NCBI GenBank assembly: GCA_965222655.1
Contig: CBDCUP010000003.1
Coordinates: forward strand, 124,001-188,000
Direction of reading: 5' to 3'
DNA: 64,000 nt
From: CAUZIZ01 sp965222655
GTDB lineage: Bacteria; Acidobacteriota; UBA6911; RPQK01; JAJDTT01
Shown: positions 35,533 through 44,733 of the stretch, one piece after another
How the letters are laid out: every line of letters begins with the position of its first letter
Numbering within the stretch: position 1 is the stretch's first letter
Translations under genes and position numbers: made by a program
The notes under the pieces: generated by a model
What the model saw: only the letters and a program-made list of their open reading frames with translations
Told to the model about the DNA's origin: nothing
Databases searched by the model: none

Positions 35533-38145
35533 ATGAACTTGAAGCGTCTGGGACTGGTCACGCTTTCAGGGATTCTCCTTACCTCCTTCACCTCGCAAAA
35601 CCCCGGGGGAGCGGCTGCCGAAGAGCTTCCACCGCCAGCAGAAAGCGGAGCGGATTTCATCCGTGACGTAAAACCCATTTTCGAGAGCCGCTGCTACAGC
35701 TGCCACGGCTCCCAACAGCAATTGGGTGGCCTGCGCCTTAATCGCCGAGAGGACGCCCTTCGAGGAGGTAATTCCGGCCCCTCGATCCATCCGGGAAATA
35801 GTGCGGAAAGCAAGTTGATCCACCTGGTAGCGGGCGTCAAGGAAGGTGAAGTGATGCCCCTGGTAGGAGAGAGGCTCACCCGCCAGGAAGTCGGAATCCT
35901 TCGCACCTGGATCGATGATGGTGCGGACTGGCCGGTGGTCGCGGATCCCCAGAATACAAAGGCTGACACCGATTCTTCCAGCGAAAACAACTCGCACTGG
36001 TCCTTCCAACCGATTGAGCGACCTGAAGTTCCCGCGGTTCGGAAGCGGAACTGGATCAGGAACCCGATCGACGCCTTTATTATGGCCAGGCTGGAGGAGG
36101 AAGGAATCGCGCCTTCCGCACAGGCCGATCAGATCACGCTGATTCGTCGGCTGAGTCTCGACTTGATCGGGCTCCCCCCGACTCCCGAGGACGTCTCGAA
36201 GTTCCTGATGGACAACCGCTCGGATGCCTACGAGCATCTGGTCGACCGATTCCTAGAATCTGAGCACTACGGTGAGAAGTGGGCCGTGCACTGGCTTGAT
36301 CTTGCCCGCTATGCCGACAGTGACGGCTACGAGAAAGATTGGGTCAGGCCCCACGCCTGGCGCTACCGCCATTGGGTCATCGACGCCCTGAATCGAGACA
36401 TGCCTTTCAACCAGTTCACGATCGAGCAGATCGCGGGCGACTTGCTTCCCAACGCTACCACTGCACAAAAGGTAGCCACAGGTTTTCATCGGAACACGCT
36501 GACCAACCGTGAGGGCGGCGTCGACATCGAACAGTTCCGCTTCGAGCAGGTTATCGACCGAGCCAACACCGTGGGAACGGTCTGGCTGGGACTGACCGTA
36601 GGCTGCGCACAGTGTCACGATCACAAATACGACCCGATTTCCCAGAAAGACTACTATCGCCTCTTCGCCTTCTTCGACGGGGACGAGGAGGTCAACATCG
36701 AAGCCCAGCTCCCCGGTGAGATGGGGCCCTATTTGCAAGCTCTTCCTGGATATCTCGAAAGGCGCCAGGCCTTGTTGGAAGAGTACGGAGCTCCCGCACT
36801 TCAACCCGCCTGGGAAAAGAGGATGCTGGAGACGGCGGCCAATCCGGGTAAGTGGACCGACTGGGACGAGGCTTATGACGCTTTGGAGAAGACCCTGGAT
36901 AACGGCAACAAGATTCTGAAAACCGACCCGCCCAGACGCACGCGGAAAGAAGGAACGGCGCTAGAGGATCATTTCGCAAGAAACTACAACCGGGTGCTGA
37001 GCAAGGAGCGCCAGGAGGAGCTCAAGTTCAAAGAGCTGTACGAAAAGCTTGTTGAAATGCGGGAATCGTTCCCGGCTTTGAGTCAGGCGCAGACGATTGC
37101 CACGAGCCAGAGCCCGATCGAAACGCATGTCCATCTCCGGGGAGACTATCAAGCGAAAGGCATCCAGGTTCAACCAGGAACCCCCGAGTTCTTGAATTCA
37201 GTGCCCTCTGATCCCAAGCCCAACCGACTCACGCTGGCTCGCTGGATCACCTCTGACGAGAACCCCCTGACCGCCAGAGTGGCCGTGAACCGCCTCTGGC
37301 AGGAACTGTTCGGCCAGGGGCTCGTAAGGACTTCCGAAGACTTCGGAACACAGGGGCAGAGACCTTCTCATCCGAAGCTCCTGGACTGGCTGGCGACGGA
37401 GTTCGTGAGCCGCGACTGGAGCATCAAGGCGATGATCAAGACCATCGTAGTGTCAGCCGCCTACCGGCAGTCCTCCCAGGAGAGGCCCTCGCTGGAGTCT
37501 GGTGAACAGGAAAATTCGCTGATCGCCCGTCAATCCCGTCTGCGGCTGCCCGCTGAGTTGATCCGAGACGCGGCGCTGTCAGCAAGTGGCCTCTTGAACC
37601 CATCCATCGGGGGAAAGAGTGTAAGGCCCCCTCAACCGAAGGAGGTTGTCGACGTGGGCTTTGGCAATTCTGTGAAATGGGAAGAGAGTCGAGGCGCTGG
37701 TCGGTACCGCCGCGGACTTTACATTCATTTCCAGCGGACGGTTCCGTATCCGTTCTTGATGAATTTCGATGCTTCCGAAAAGAACATCACCTCCTGCCGG
37801 AGGAACCGCTCGAACACGCCCCTACAGGCTCTAAACCTGCTGAATGATCCAGTATTCCTGGAAGCGGCCCAGGCACTTGCTGCCCGCACACTGCGGGAGG
37901 TCCCGGGCAGTTTTGATAATCGCCTGGGGCACGCATTTCGGCTCTGCCTGGCCCGCGACCCCAGATCGAGCGAGCGCACGAGGCTGACCGAGTACTTTCG
38001 ACAGCAGCAGCAGATGTTGGATTCGGAAACGGCCCAGGTGCTGTTCCCACTCGATCTCGACGGCGTCGATCGGATTCAAGCAGCGGCCTGGGTGGGTCTC
38101 AGCAGTGTCCTGTTGAACCTGGACGAGTTCGTCAGCCGGGAGTAG
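35533..38145 (+). CDS. Cytochrome-DUF1549/DUF1553 protein (PSCyt1-PSD1)
   Basis: 870 residues from the ATG at 35533. Signal peptide NLKRLGLVTLSGILLTSF. The PSCyt1 heme domain follows: IRDVKPIFESRCYSCHGSQQ (heme motif CYSCH) and RLNRREDALRGGNSGPSIHP, ending in ILRTWIDDGADWP. DUF1549 then begins around residue 160 (WIRNPIDAFIMARLEEEGIA; CAQCHDHKYDPISQKDYYR) and DUF1553 around 560 (LTLARWITSDENPLTARVAV; RNRSNTPLQALNLLNDPVFL). The heme points to electron transfer in the periplasm. The next gene, DUF1501, starts 4 bp after the stop. The paralogue at 16897-19185 has lost the heme domain. Confidence 0.9.
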   Translation: MNLKRLGLVTLSGILLTSFTSQNPGGAAAEELPPPAESGADFIRDVKPIFESRCYSCHGSQQQLGGLRLNRREDALRGGNSGPSIHPGNSAESKLIHLVAGVKEGEVMPLVGERLTRQEVGILRTWIDDGADWPVVADPQNTKADTDSSSENNSHWSFQPIERPEVPAVRKRNWIRNPIDAFIMARLEEEGIAPSAQADQITLIRRLSLDLIGLPPTPEDVSKFLMDNRSDAYEHLVDRFLESEHYGEKWAVHWLDLARYADSDGYEKDWVRPHAWRYRHWVIDALNRDMPFNQFTIEQIAGDLLPNATTAQKVATGFHRNTLTNREGGVDIEQFRFEQVIDRANTVGTVWLGLTVGCAQCHDHKYDPISQKDYYRLFAFFDGDEEVNIEAQLPGEMGPYLQALPGYLERRQALLEEYGAPALQPAWEKRMLETAANPGKWTDWDEAYDALEKTLDNGNKILKTDPPRRTRKEGTALEDHFARNYNRVLSKERQEELKFKELYEKLVEMRESFPALSQAQTIATSQSPIETHVHLRGDYQAKGIQVQPGTPEFLNSVPSDPKPNRLTLARWITSDENPLTARVAVNRLWQELFGQGLVRTSEDFGTQGQRPSHPKLLDWLATEFVSRDWSIKAMIKTIVVSAAYRQSSQERPSLESGEQENSLIARQSRLRLPAELIRDAALSASGLLNPSIGGKSVRPPQPKEVVDVGFGNSVKWEESRGAGRYRRGLYIHFQRTVPYPFLMNFDASEKNITSCRRNRSNTPLQALNLLNDPVFLEAAQALAARTLREVPGSFDNRLGHAFRLCLARDPRSSERTRLTEYFRQQQQMLDSETAQVLFPLDLDGVDRIQAAAWVGLSSVLLNLDEFVSRE

Positions 38146-38149
38146 AAAG

Positions 38150-39586
38150 ATGGATCTGAGAACATTCAAACTCTCTCAAACCCGTCGTGATTTTCTCAGC
38201 AGATGTGCCGGCGGAATCGGGACTGTTGCCCTGGCGCATCTGATGGCGTTGGAGGGGCGTACCGCTACGAGTCGGTTGACCGGGACCAATCCTCTGGCTC
38301 CCAAGTCTCCTCACTTCGCCCCCACCGCCAAGAACATGATCTTCCTTTTCATGGCGGGTGCTCCCAGCCAGCTCGACCTGTTCGATCCCAAACCGGAGCT
38401 AGTGAAGTGGCACGGAAAGCCGCTTCCCGGCTCCATGACGAAGGATCTAAAACTGGCATTCATCAAACCGTCGGCAAAGATCTTGGCGAGCGCTCGGCAG
38501 TTCAAGAAATATGGTGAGTGCGGTATGGAGTTTTCCGACTACCTGCCTCACACGGCGTCCAAGGCCGATGACATCTGTCTGATTCGTTCCATGCACACCG
38601 AGGCATTCAACCACCATCCGGGTCAGATGCTGTTGACGAGCGGTACGACCCAATTCGGGCGACCCACCGTGGGGTCCTGGGCGGTGTACGGACTGGGCAG
38701 CGAAAACCAGGACCTGCCCGGCTTCGTCGTCCTCAGCTCGGGTCGAGGGACCAGCGGAGGCTCCAACAATTGGTCGAGCGGTTTTCTCCCCTCACTGTAC
38801 CAGGGAGTCCCTTTTCGAAGCAAAGGAGCCCCGATCCTCTATTTGCCCAACCCCCCGGGAGTCGGTCCGGAGATGCAGCGGGCCCGGCTGGACGCCCTTC
38901 GCGACCTCAACCAGGACGAGTATCTGGAAACGGGAGATCGCGAGATCCTCTCTCGAATCGCATCCTACGAACTGGCCTATCGGATGCAGATGTCGGCCCC
39001 AGATTTGCTCGATTTCTCCGACGAACCCAAACATATTCTGGACCTCTACGGTGTCAACCAAGAGCCTACCGGGCCCTACGCAACCAATTGTTTGCTGGCG
39101 AGGCGGATGGTCGAACGGGGGGTTCGCTTCGTCATGCTGGCCCATGCAAGCTGGGACGATCACGATAAGATCGACGAAGGCCTGAAGAAGAACTGTGAGA
39201 TCACCGATCAGCCCATAGCTGCGCTCTTGCAGGACCTGAAGCAGCGCGGGCTATTAGACACCACCTTGGTTGTCTGGGGCGGCGAATTCGGCCGCACGCC
39301 CCTGTCCCAGGCTGGCCGTGCCGACCAGGCGCCGGGACGCGATCACCATCCAGATTGTTTCAGCATGTGGTTAGCCGGCGGAGGAATCCGAGGCGGCCAG
39401 ACCATCGGCAAAACGGACGAACTCGGTTTGAACGTGGTTGAGGACAAGATCCACATTCACGACCTACAGGCCACTATCCTCAAGTGTCTGGGCTTCGACC
39501 ACACAAAGCTGACCTACCACCACATGGGACGAGACTTTCGCCTCACAGATGTCGGAGGGAAGGTCGTTGAAAAACTGCTGGTGTAG
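38150..39586 (+). CDS. DUF1501 protein, Tat-exported
   Basis: 478 residues, the same length as its paralogue at 19188-20624. Tat signal SQTRRDFLSRCAGGIGTVAL. Shared strings include MAGAPSQLDLFDPKPEL, EAFNHHPGQMLLTSG, WGGEFGRTPLSQ and RDHHPDCFSMWLAGGGIRGG. The alkaline-phosphatase-like fold is predicted from family membership. It is expected to work with the heme-bearing DUF1549/1553 partner upstream, with 4 bp between them. A dispersed repeat copy separates it from the next gene. Confidence 0.9.
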   Translation: MDLRTFKLSQTRRDFLSRCAGGIGTVALAHLMALEGRTATSRLTGTNPLAPKSPHFAPTAKNMIFLFMAGAPSQLDLFDPKPELVKWHGKPLPGSMTKDLKLAFIKPSAKILASARQFKKYGECGMEFSDYLPHTASKADDICLIRSMHTEAFNHHPGQMLLTSGTTQFGRPTVGSWAVYGLGSENQDLPGFVVLSSGRGTSGGSNNWSSGFLPSLYQGVPFRSKGAPILYLPNPPGVGPEMQRARLDALRDLNQDEYLETGDREILSRIASYELAYRMQMSAPDLLDFSDEPKHILDLYGVNQEPTGPYATNCLLARRMVERGVRFVMLAHASWDDHDKIDEGLKKNCEITDQPIAALLQDLKQRGLLDTTLVVWGGEFGRTPLSQAGRADQAPGRDHHPDCFSMWLAGGGIRGGQTIGKTDELGLNVVEDKIHIHDLQATILKCLGFDHTKLTYHHMGRDFRLTDVGGKVVEKLLV

Positions 39587-39676
39587 CCCTTTTTGCAGGC
39601 TTCTAAGCTGACTTCATTTGGTTTCAGATTACAGGTTAAAGGTTCCCGTTTGCCGAAAAACATGAAACGAAATCCG

Positions 39677-39812
39677 ACAGAGCCGCGAGCGACTTGACTC
39701 GTCAGCAACATGAGGCCAATTTCCGAGGAGCGACCGGTCAGCAGCACAATCTACCCTGTACTCAACCGGAGTTTCTTTCTCGAATGGGGCCAGCTCGGCT
39801 GGGGGCGCGACC
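39677..39812 (+). repeat. Dispersed intergenic repeat, copy 2
   Basis: The copy begins ACAGAGCCGCGAGCGACTTG and continues CATGAGGCCAATTTCCGAGG then AGCGACCGGTCAGCAGCACA. It ends near GCCAGCTCGGCTGGGGGCGC at 39790-39809. It occupies most of the 273 bp between the DUF1501 and GHL10-like genes, on the same strand as both, and stops 47 bp before the GHL10 start. No coding frame. Confidence 0.85.
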
Positions 39813-39859
39813 TGTAAAGATAGTACGACCCTGGAACAACCACAACGGAAGGAGATCCC

Positions 39860-41608
39860 ATGTCTTTCAACCGCAGGAACTTTCTAAGAACTGTAGCGGC
39901 AGCAGGCGGAACTGCCGCTTCGGCCAGTGCCTTGGCGAAAGCCTCAGCAGCTCGAGGCCCAAGCGGTACTGCCGCGACAGAGGACAATCGTCCCCCCTTT
40001 CGACTCATCTGGGAAGGTGAATGGAACGACGTTCCCTGTTCGGATTACCCCCTGACACCAGAGAAGTGGGCGCAGGAATCGATCACTCCGATCGTCAACA
40101 CCGACGTGGATGCCTTGGTCTACAACCTTTGCAGCAGCGACGGCTACGTCGCCGAGCTGAAGAACGGCGAGCGGCTACTCGCCAACGTCAAGCAGTTTGA
40201 CGATTCCTGGATCTGGCGCTATCGAGAAAACACCAAACGGCTGATCGAGGCGGGGGCCAACCCCCCCGATCTGGCGGTCAAATATGGGCGCAGGTATGGG
40301 TTGAAGATCTTCCCGGCCATCCGCATGAACGATGCCCACGATCAATACTTTCTTCCCGAGGTAAGCGACTTCAAGCTGAAGAATCCGCAGTACCTCCTCG
40401 GCAATCCGCACTGGGGAGAGAAGGAGCAAAAGGAATATCCACTGGGCAAGATGGAGTGCTTCACCTGGGGCATGTTTGATTTTTCCCATAAGGCAATACG
40501 GGACCACAAGCTGGCTATCATCAACGAGTTTGCAACCCGCTGGGATAACGACGGAGTGATGCTGGATTTCGATCGCGATCCCATGTTCTTCTGGCCGCCT
40601 CAGGGCGGTGGTGGCAAGCCAGAGAATCAGGAGAAGATGACCGATCTGATCCGATCGGTGCGTGCCACCCTGGATAAAGTCGAAACAGAACGAGGAAAGA
40701 AGCAATTCCTGATGGTACGCCTGATCCCCAGCATCGAGGTTTGCCTCGAGAGGGGATTGGATGTCGCCACCTGGGTGAAGGAAGGTCTGGTTCAGGTGAT
40801 TATTCCCGGCTCGGGTTTCGCTCCCCTGACGCTGGACCCGAAGCCCTGGCTGGAGTTGGTGGAAGGAAAGGAATGTTGGATCTACCCGGGAAACTGGCAC
40901 TGGAGACCCACCAGGGAGACGCGGGCCTGGGCCGCTCAGATGCTCGACCAGGGAGCCCACGGGCTCTACCTGTTCAACTGGGGTCATCTTCTGATGGGGT
41001 ACAGGCCAGGAGACCGACCCCCACCCCCGCTGCTGGGCCGCACGGAATGGCGCAATCAAGGCGGTTCGGTCTGGAGGAGTGAACTCGATCCCGATTACTA
41101 CACCACCTTGAGTGAGATTGGTGACATTCGGAAAGTGCAGTTCAAGGCCAAGACCTACCTGCTGGATTCGCACCCGCACGAGCTGATCGAGAGACATGGA
41201 AGAACCCACGGAAAGCTGTTCCGCGAATACCGGGCGATCGATGACGTGGTTCTGCCCATCACCCTTTCGGTCGGCCGGCACGAGGTTCCCTTCCGAATCG
41301 GCGACGATCTCGCTCTGGCTCAGGAGGCCGCCTTCGCTCCCCGAGCAAGGCTCAAGATGGTGATCGTCAATACCACTCATCCAGACCGCTTCAGCGTGAC
41401 ACTGAACGACATCCCTCTGGATGACGCGACCCGTACGACTCGAGATGTGTTCATCATGAACAACTTCACTAGGGTGGAGTATCCCCTCCCGGTGGAAGCA
41501 CTCGAGAGAGGCAAGAACCGGCTGAGGATCGAGATGCATGAAACCAATCCTCAGATGCGTGTGGATCCCGTCCTCGATAGCGTGGAGATTGAGATCGACT
41601 ACGCATGA
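39860..41608 (+). CDS. Tat-exported GHL10-like TIM-barrel protein (block B)
   Basis: 582 residues with AAGGAG before the ATG. Tat signal MSFNRRNFLRTVAAAGGTAA. Barrel segments: WRYRENTKRLIEAGANPPDL, LKIFPAIRMNDAHDQYF, RDHKLAIINEFATRWDNDGV, VMLDFDRDPMFFWPPQGGGG, and EGLVQVIIPGSGFAPLTLD. The tail region has LPITLSVGRHEVPFRIGDDL. It is closely similar to the block A protein along its length. The downstream SMP-30 gene overlaps its stop by 4 bp (ATGA), so the two are translationally coupled. I infer glycan hydrolysis outside the cytoplasm; the substrate is unknown. Confidence 0.82.
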   Translation: MSFNRRNFLRTVAAAGGTAASASALAKASAARGPSGTAATEDNRPPFRLIWEGEWNDVPCSDYPLTPEKWAQESITPIVNTDVDALVYNLCSSDGYVAELKNGERLLANVKQFDDSWIWRYRENTKRLIEAGANPPDLAVKYGRRYGLKIFPAIRMNDAHDQYFLPEVSDFKLKNPQYLLGNPHWGEKEQKEYPLGKMECFTWGMFDFSHKAIRDHKLAIINEFATRWDNDGVMLDFDRDPMFFWPPQGGGGKPENQEKMTDLIRSVRATLDKVETERGKKQFLMVRLIPSIEVCLERGLDVATWVKEGLVQVIIPGSGFAPLTLDPKPWLELVEGKECWIYPGNWHWRPTRETRAWAAQMLDQGAHGLYLFNWGHLLMGYRPGDRPPPPLLGRTEWRNQGGSVWRSELDPDYYTTLSEIGDIRKVQFKAKTYLLDSHPHELIERHGRTHGKLFREYRAIDDVVLPITLSVGRHEVPFRIGDDLALAQEAAFAPRARLKMVIVNTTHPDRFSVTLNDIPLDDATRTTRDVFIMNNFTRVEYPLPVEALERGKNRLRIEMHETNPQMRVDPVLDSVEIEIDYA

Positions 41609-42483
41609 GCTCTGAGCCAAAAGGGTTGCCGAAGTATGACAAGCGTCGGATCGTTCATATCAAGGGAGTGGACCATCCCGAGTCCATTGGTGTTGGACCG
41701 GGAGGTGAAGCCTATACCACCGGGACCGGGTGTCAGGTGTATCGCCTGGACCTGGACAACAACACAGCGAAACAGTTCGCTCAAACTGAATCTCGTTGTC
41801 TGGGCTCAGTAGTCGACTCGGAGGGGAATCTGTATCTGGCACACACGGCGGGTGATGTCCTGAAGATCACACTCGACGGGGAAACCCGCGTCTACGCTGC
41901 GGGGCCAGGCGGCCAACCCTTCCTTTGCACCAACTACCCTGCCTTCGACCAGCGCGGCAACATGTATCTCTCCGACAGTGGTGATTGGTCGGAGAAGATC
42001 AACGGACATATCTATCGGGTGAAGCCCGGAGGAGGAGAGGCCGGGCTATGGTACCCCGAGCCGCTCGACACACCCAACGCCATCGCACTCGATGCCAAAG
42101 AAGAGAACCTGTACTTCGTAGAGACGCACGGCGGTGCTATTGCTCGAATCGAGATCAACGAGGACGGTTCGGCAGGTGCCTTCGAGAGAATCGTACACAT
42201 GCCACGCCACGTGCCCGACGGCATCGCTTTCGACAACGACGGGAGACTCTGGATCGCTTGCCATCGTCCTGACGCGATCTACTACTTCGATCTCCAGTCC
42301 AAGCGCCTGGAACTGTTCTGTGAAGATTGGGCGGGAGAGGCGCTTCGGGGGCCGACGGACATCTCATTCGCGGGGCCTGACCGCGAGATCATGCTGGCCG
42401 CTTCTCTGGACAACCTGGTGGTCCACCGCTTCGACGGCACCGGCGTCAGAGGACTGGAGCTCAACAATCCTGTGATCGGATAA
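41605..42483 (+). CDS. SMP-30/gluconolactonase-like protein, no signal peptide
   Basis: 292 residues. The start overlaps the previous stop. Propeller blades show SIGVGPGGEAYTTGTGCQVY, GSVVDSEGNLYLAHTAGDV, TPNAIALDAKEENLYFVETH and VPDGIAFDNDGRLWIACHRP. Asn in TPNAIA and Asp in VPDGIA are placed like the family metal ligands. No export signal is seen, so it should act in the cytoplasm. In this operon position, ahead of an enolase-superfamily dehydratase, a sugar isomerase and an MFS transporter, it could open a sugar lactone during aldonate or aldarate breakdown. Confidence 0.82.
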   Translation: MSSEPKGLPKYDKRRIVHIKGVDHPESIGVGPGGEAYTTGTGCQVYRLDLDNNTAKQFAQTESRCLGSVVDSEGNLYLAHTAGDVLKITLDGETRVYAAGPGGQPFLCTNYPAFDQRGNMYLSDSGDWSEKINGHIYRVKPGGGEAGLWYPEPLDTPNAIALDAKEENLYFVETHGGAIARIEINEDGSAGAFERIVHMPRHVPDGIAFDNDGRLWIACHRPDAIYYFDLQSKRLELFCEDWAGEALRGPTDISFAGPDREIMLAASLDNLVVHRFDGTGVRGLELNNPVIG

Positions 42484-42553
42484 TGGAGCGTTTGGCTCCA
42501 CCCGAACGGTCCCGAAGCCGAGTCGATCCGAGGGAAGATGCCAGGAGGACTCC

Positions 42554-43726
42554 ATGAAGATCAGTGACATCAAAGTGCACATCATGAGCGTTCCCCGACC
42601 CGACGGCAGCCGGGTGATGCGCAACTGGATCTTTGTCGAGGTTTCCACCGACGAAGGGATCACCGGTATCGGCGAAGCAACGACTGAATACCACGAACTG
42701 GCAATCAAGGCTCAGATTGAGACGGAATTGAAGCCCAGGCTGCTGGGCATGGACCCAACCGACATCGAGCGGATCTGGCAGCTTGGATACCGGGACTTCT
42801 GGTGGCGACGAGGTGTCGTACAGAGCAGCGCCATGAGTGGTATCGACCAGGCCCTATGGGACATCAGTGGCAAGGCCGCGGGACTTCCCGTGTTCAAACT
42901 GCTGGGTGGCGCGGTGCGAGACAAGGTTCGCTGCTATATCCGCTATGGCCCCGAGTTTTATGGGGTCAGTCTCGAAGATGCCGTCCGAGCTGCCCTCGAG
43001 ATGGGATTCGACGCCTTTAAACTCGGTTTTGGCTCGGTGACGAAACCCTATAACATGAGTCGGCAGACAGAGATTGCCATCGCGGAGCACACCAAGGTGA
43101 GGGAGATCATGGGTCCCGGGGTAGCGCTGATGATCGACGCCGCTTGCATGTTTGACCCGCAGTCCGCGCACCGGCTCATTGCAGGGTTACGGCCCTTGGA
43201 CATGACTTTCGTCGAGGAGCCGACCAACATGGACACGATCGAACCGACGCGGCGACTGAAGCGGGACTTCCCCGACGTCAAGATCGCCTTGGGAGAACGT
43301 CTGAACACCCGCTGGGATTTCCGTCCCTGGTTCGAGCAGCAGGCGATCGACGTCTGTCAGGCCGACATATGTCACGCCGGGGGGATCAGCGAGTTGATGA
43401 AGATCGCCCACTTCGCCGAGGTCTACGGGATCCTGATGGCACCGCACAATCCGTACGGTCCGGTCGCGCTGGCAGCATGCGCACATGCCGCCGCGGCCAT
43501 TCAGAATTTCCTGATCCTGGAACACTGTCCCATTCAGCCCTGGTTCGAACAGGTGCAGCGGGTCGAGATACCAGTTCGACAGGGTCATATTGACGTGGCT
43601 GAACTTGCCCAGCATCCGGGATTGGGAGTAGAACTCGACATGGACCTCGTCCGCTCACGCAATCAACACCTCCCCATGGAGGCTTCGCGCTACACTGCCG
43701 TAGACGGCTCTACACCGTTGCTTTAA
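42554..43726 (+). CDS. Enolase-superfamily (mandelate racemase type) dehydratase
   Basis: 390 residues, AGGAGG before the ATG. The N-terminal capping domain has KISDIKVHIMSVP and GITGIGEATTEYHELAIKAQ. The barrel carries metal ligands in MIDAACMFDPQSA (Asp), TFVEEPTNMDT (Glu) and IALGERLNTRW (Glu), and a His in MAPHNPYGPVALAACAHAAA. The HNP-GPVALAA pattern is typical of galactonate, gluconate or mannonate dehydratase relatives, which remove water from sugar acids to give 2-keto-3-deoxy acids. Exact substrate unknown. Context with a lactonase, isomerase and transporter supports sugar-acid catabolism. Confidence 0.88.
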   Translation: MKISDIKVHIMSVPRPDGSRVMRNWIFVEVSTDEGITGIGEATTEYHELAIKAQIETELKPRLLGMDPTDIERIWQLGYRDFWWRRGVVQSSAMSGIDQALWDISGKAAGLPVFKLLGGAVRDKVRCYIRYGPEFYGVSLEDAVRAALEMGFDAFKLGFGSVTKPYNMSRQTEIAIAEHTKVREIMGPGVALMIDAACMFDPQSAHRLIAGLRPLDMTFVEEPTNMDTIEPTRRLKRDFPDVKIALGERLNTRWDFRPWFEQQAIDVCQADICHAGGISELMKIAHFAEVYGILMAPHNPYGPVALAACAHAAAAIQNFLILEHCPIQPWFEQVQRVEIPVRQGHIDVAELAQHPGLGVELDMDLVRSRNQHLPMEASRYTAVDGSTPLL

Positions 43727-43747
43727 TCTCTAAGGAGGGAGGAGTCG

Positions 43748-44725
43748 ATGAAACTAGGCTTGTCACAGGCATCCTATCGCTGGTTGTGCTATCCCCCGCT
43801 TCGTCATGACAACGCCGGTATCTACCTGTTCAACGTGACCGATCCGGCCTTCCTCAACTATGGACGTCCGCTTCCCTATGTAAATTCGCTCCAGGGTCCG
43901 GAACCGGGAAAGCATATTGAATGGCTGATTGACAGATGCGTGCAATTGCACCTATCCCCTCTCTATATGACTTCGGACTGGTTGAAAAGCGACGAGCATG
44001 CGCGCCGCGTGGGGAAGCAACTCCAGGAGCAAGGAGTTGGATTGATCGCCGGCGGTAATGCCGACTTTGCCGCGGTGGGTTCCACCTGGGAGGGAGAGCG
44101 GGCCAAGTTCATCCGGCATATGGAGCTGGGAAGGGCAGCGGGGGCCGACCTGATCGTGGCTGTACACAACGGGGCCATCGAACACAATCATTTTTCCAAG
44201 GATCCACTGATCGAGGTCCAGATGGAGCGCCTGATCGTCAACTTCCGGCAGCTCTGCCAAGAGGCCGAGCGCATTGGAATCGTCATGGCCCTGGAGAACC
44301 ACATGGATTACCGCTGCTCGGAAATTGCCGTGGTGATCGAGGGCGTGGATTCTCCCTGGCTTCGGGTAAACTTCGACTTCGCCAACTCTTTCAGTGTCAT
44401 CGAGGATCCGGTAGTTGCCGTCAAGGCCGTCGCGCGCTGGACGGTCATGACCCACGTAAAGGATATGCGTGTCCAGCCGAAAACCCTGGAAGGTGAGCCC
44501 AAGATCATGCTTTCGACACTGGGCGAGGGCTCTGTGGACATTGACACAATCATGCAGGTTCTGAGCGCGGAAGCACCGGATCCCGAGAACCTACCCCAGT
44601 GTCTGGAAATCGCTCCCCTGCCGGATCAGGACCCGGATCTGTGGATCCGCACCAGCATCCGTTGGCTGGACCAACACTATGGGCATCTTTTCGCCGATTC
44701 GGCGGCCAGGGCGGATGTGGGCTAA
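43748..44725 (+). CDS. Sugar phosphate isomerase/epimerase-type TIM-barrel protein
   Basis: 325 residues with GGAGGGAGG before the ATG. A xylose-isomerase-like barrel: MKLGLSQASYRW, GRAAGADLIVAVHNGAIEHN, GIVMALENHMDYRCSEIAVV, LRVNFDFANSFSVIED, WTVMTHVKDMRVQPKT and LPQCLEIAPLPDQDPDLW. The Glu in MALENH, Asp in NFDFANS, His in THVKD and Glu in CLEIAP fit the four-ligand metal site of the family. Likely an epimerase or isomerase of a sugar or sugar acid. It sits between the dehydratase (22 bp upstream) and the MFS gene (8 bp downstream). Confidence 0.83.
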   Translation: MKLGLSQASYRWLCYPPLRHDNAGIYLFNVTDPAFLNYGRPLPYVNSLQGPEPGKHIEWLIDRCVQLHLSPLYMTSDWLKSDEHARRVGKQLQEQGVGLIAGGNADFAAVGSTWEGERAKFIRHMELGRAAGADLIVAVHNGAIEHNHFSKDPLIEVQMERLIVNFRQLCQEAERIGIVMALENHMDYRCSEIAVVIEGVDSPWLRVNFDFANSFSVIEDPVVAVKAVARWTVMTHVKDMRVQPKTLEGEPKIMLSTLGEGSVDIDTIMQVLSAEAPDPENLPQCLEIAPLPDQDPDLWIRTSIRWLDQHYGHLFADSAARADVG

Positions 44726-44733
44726 CCAAGCCG

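Noticed and set aside
40175..41620. 481-codon minus-strand open frame opposite the block B GHL10-like gene, with a shorter counterpart opposite the block A copy
   Set aside because: It appears in both places because the paralogues are similar on the coding strand; no domain, signal peptide or ribosome site supports it.
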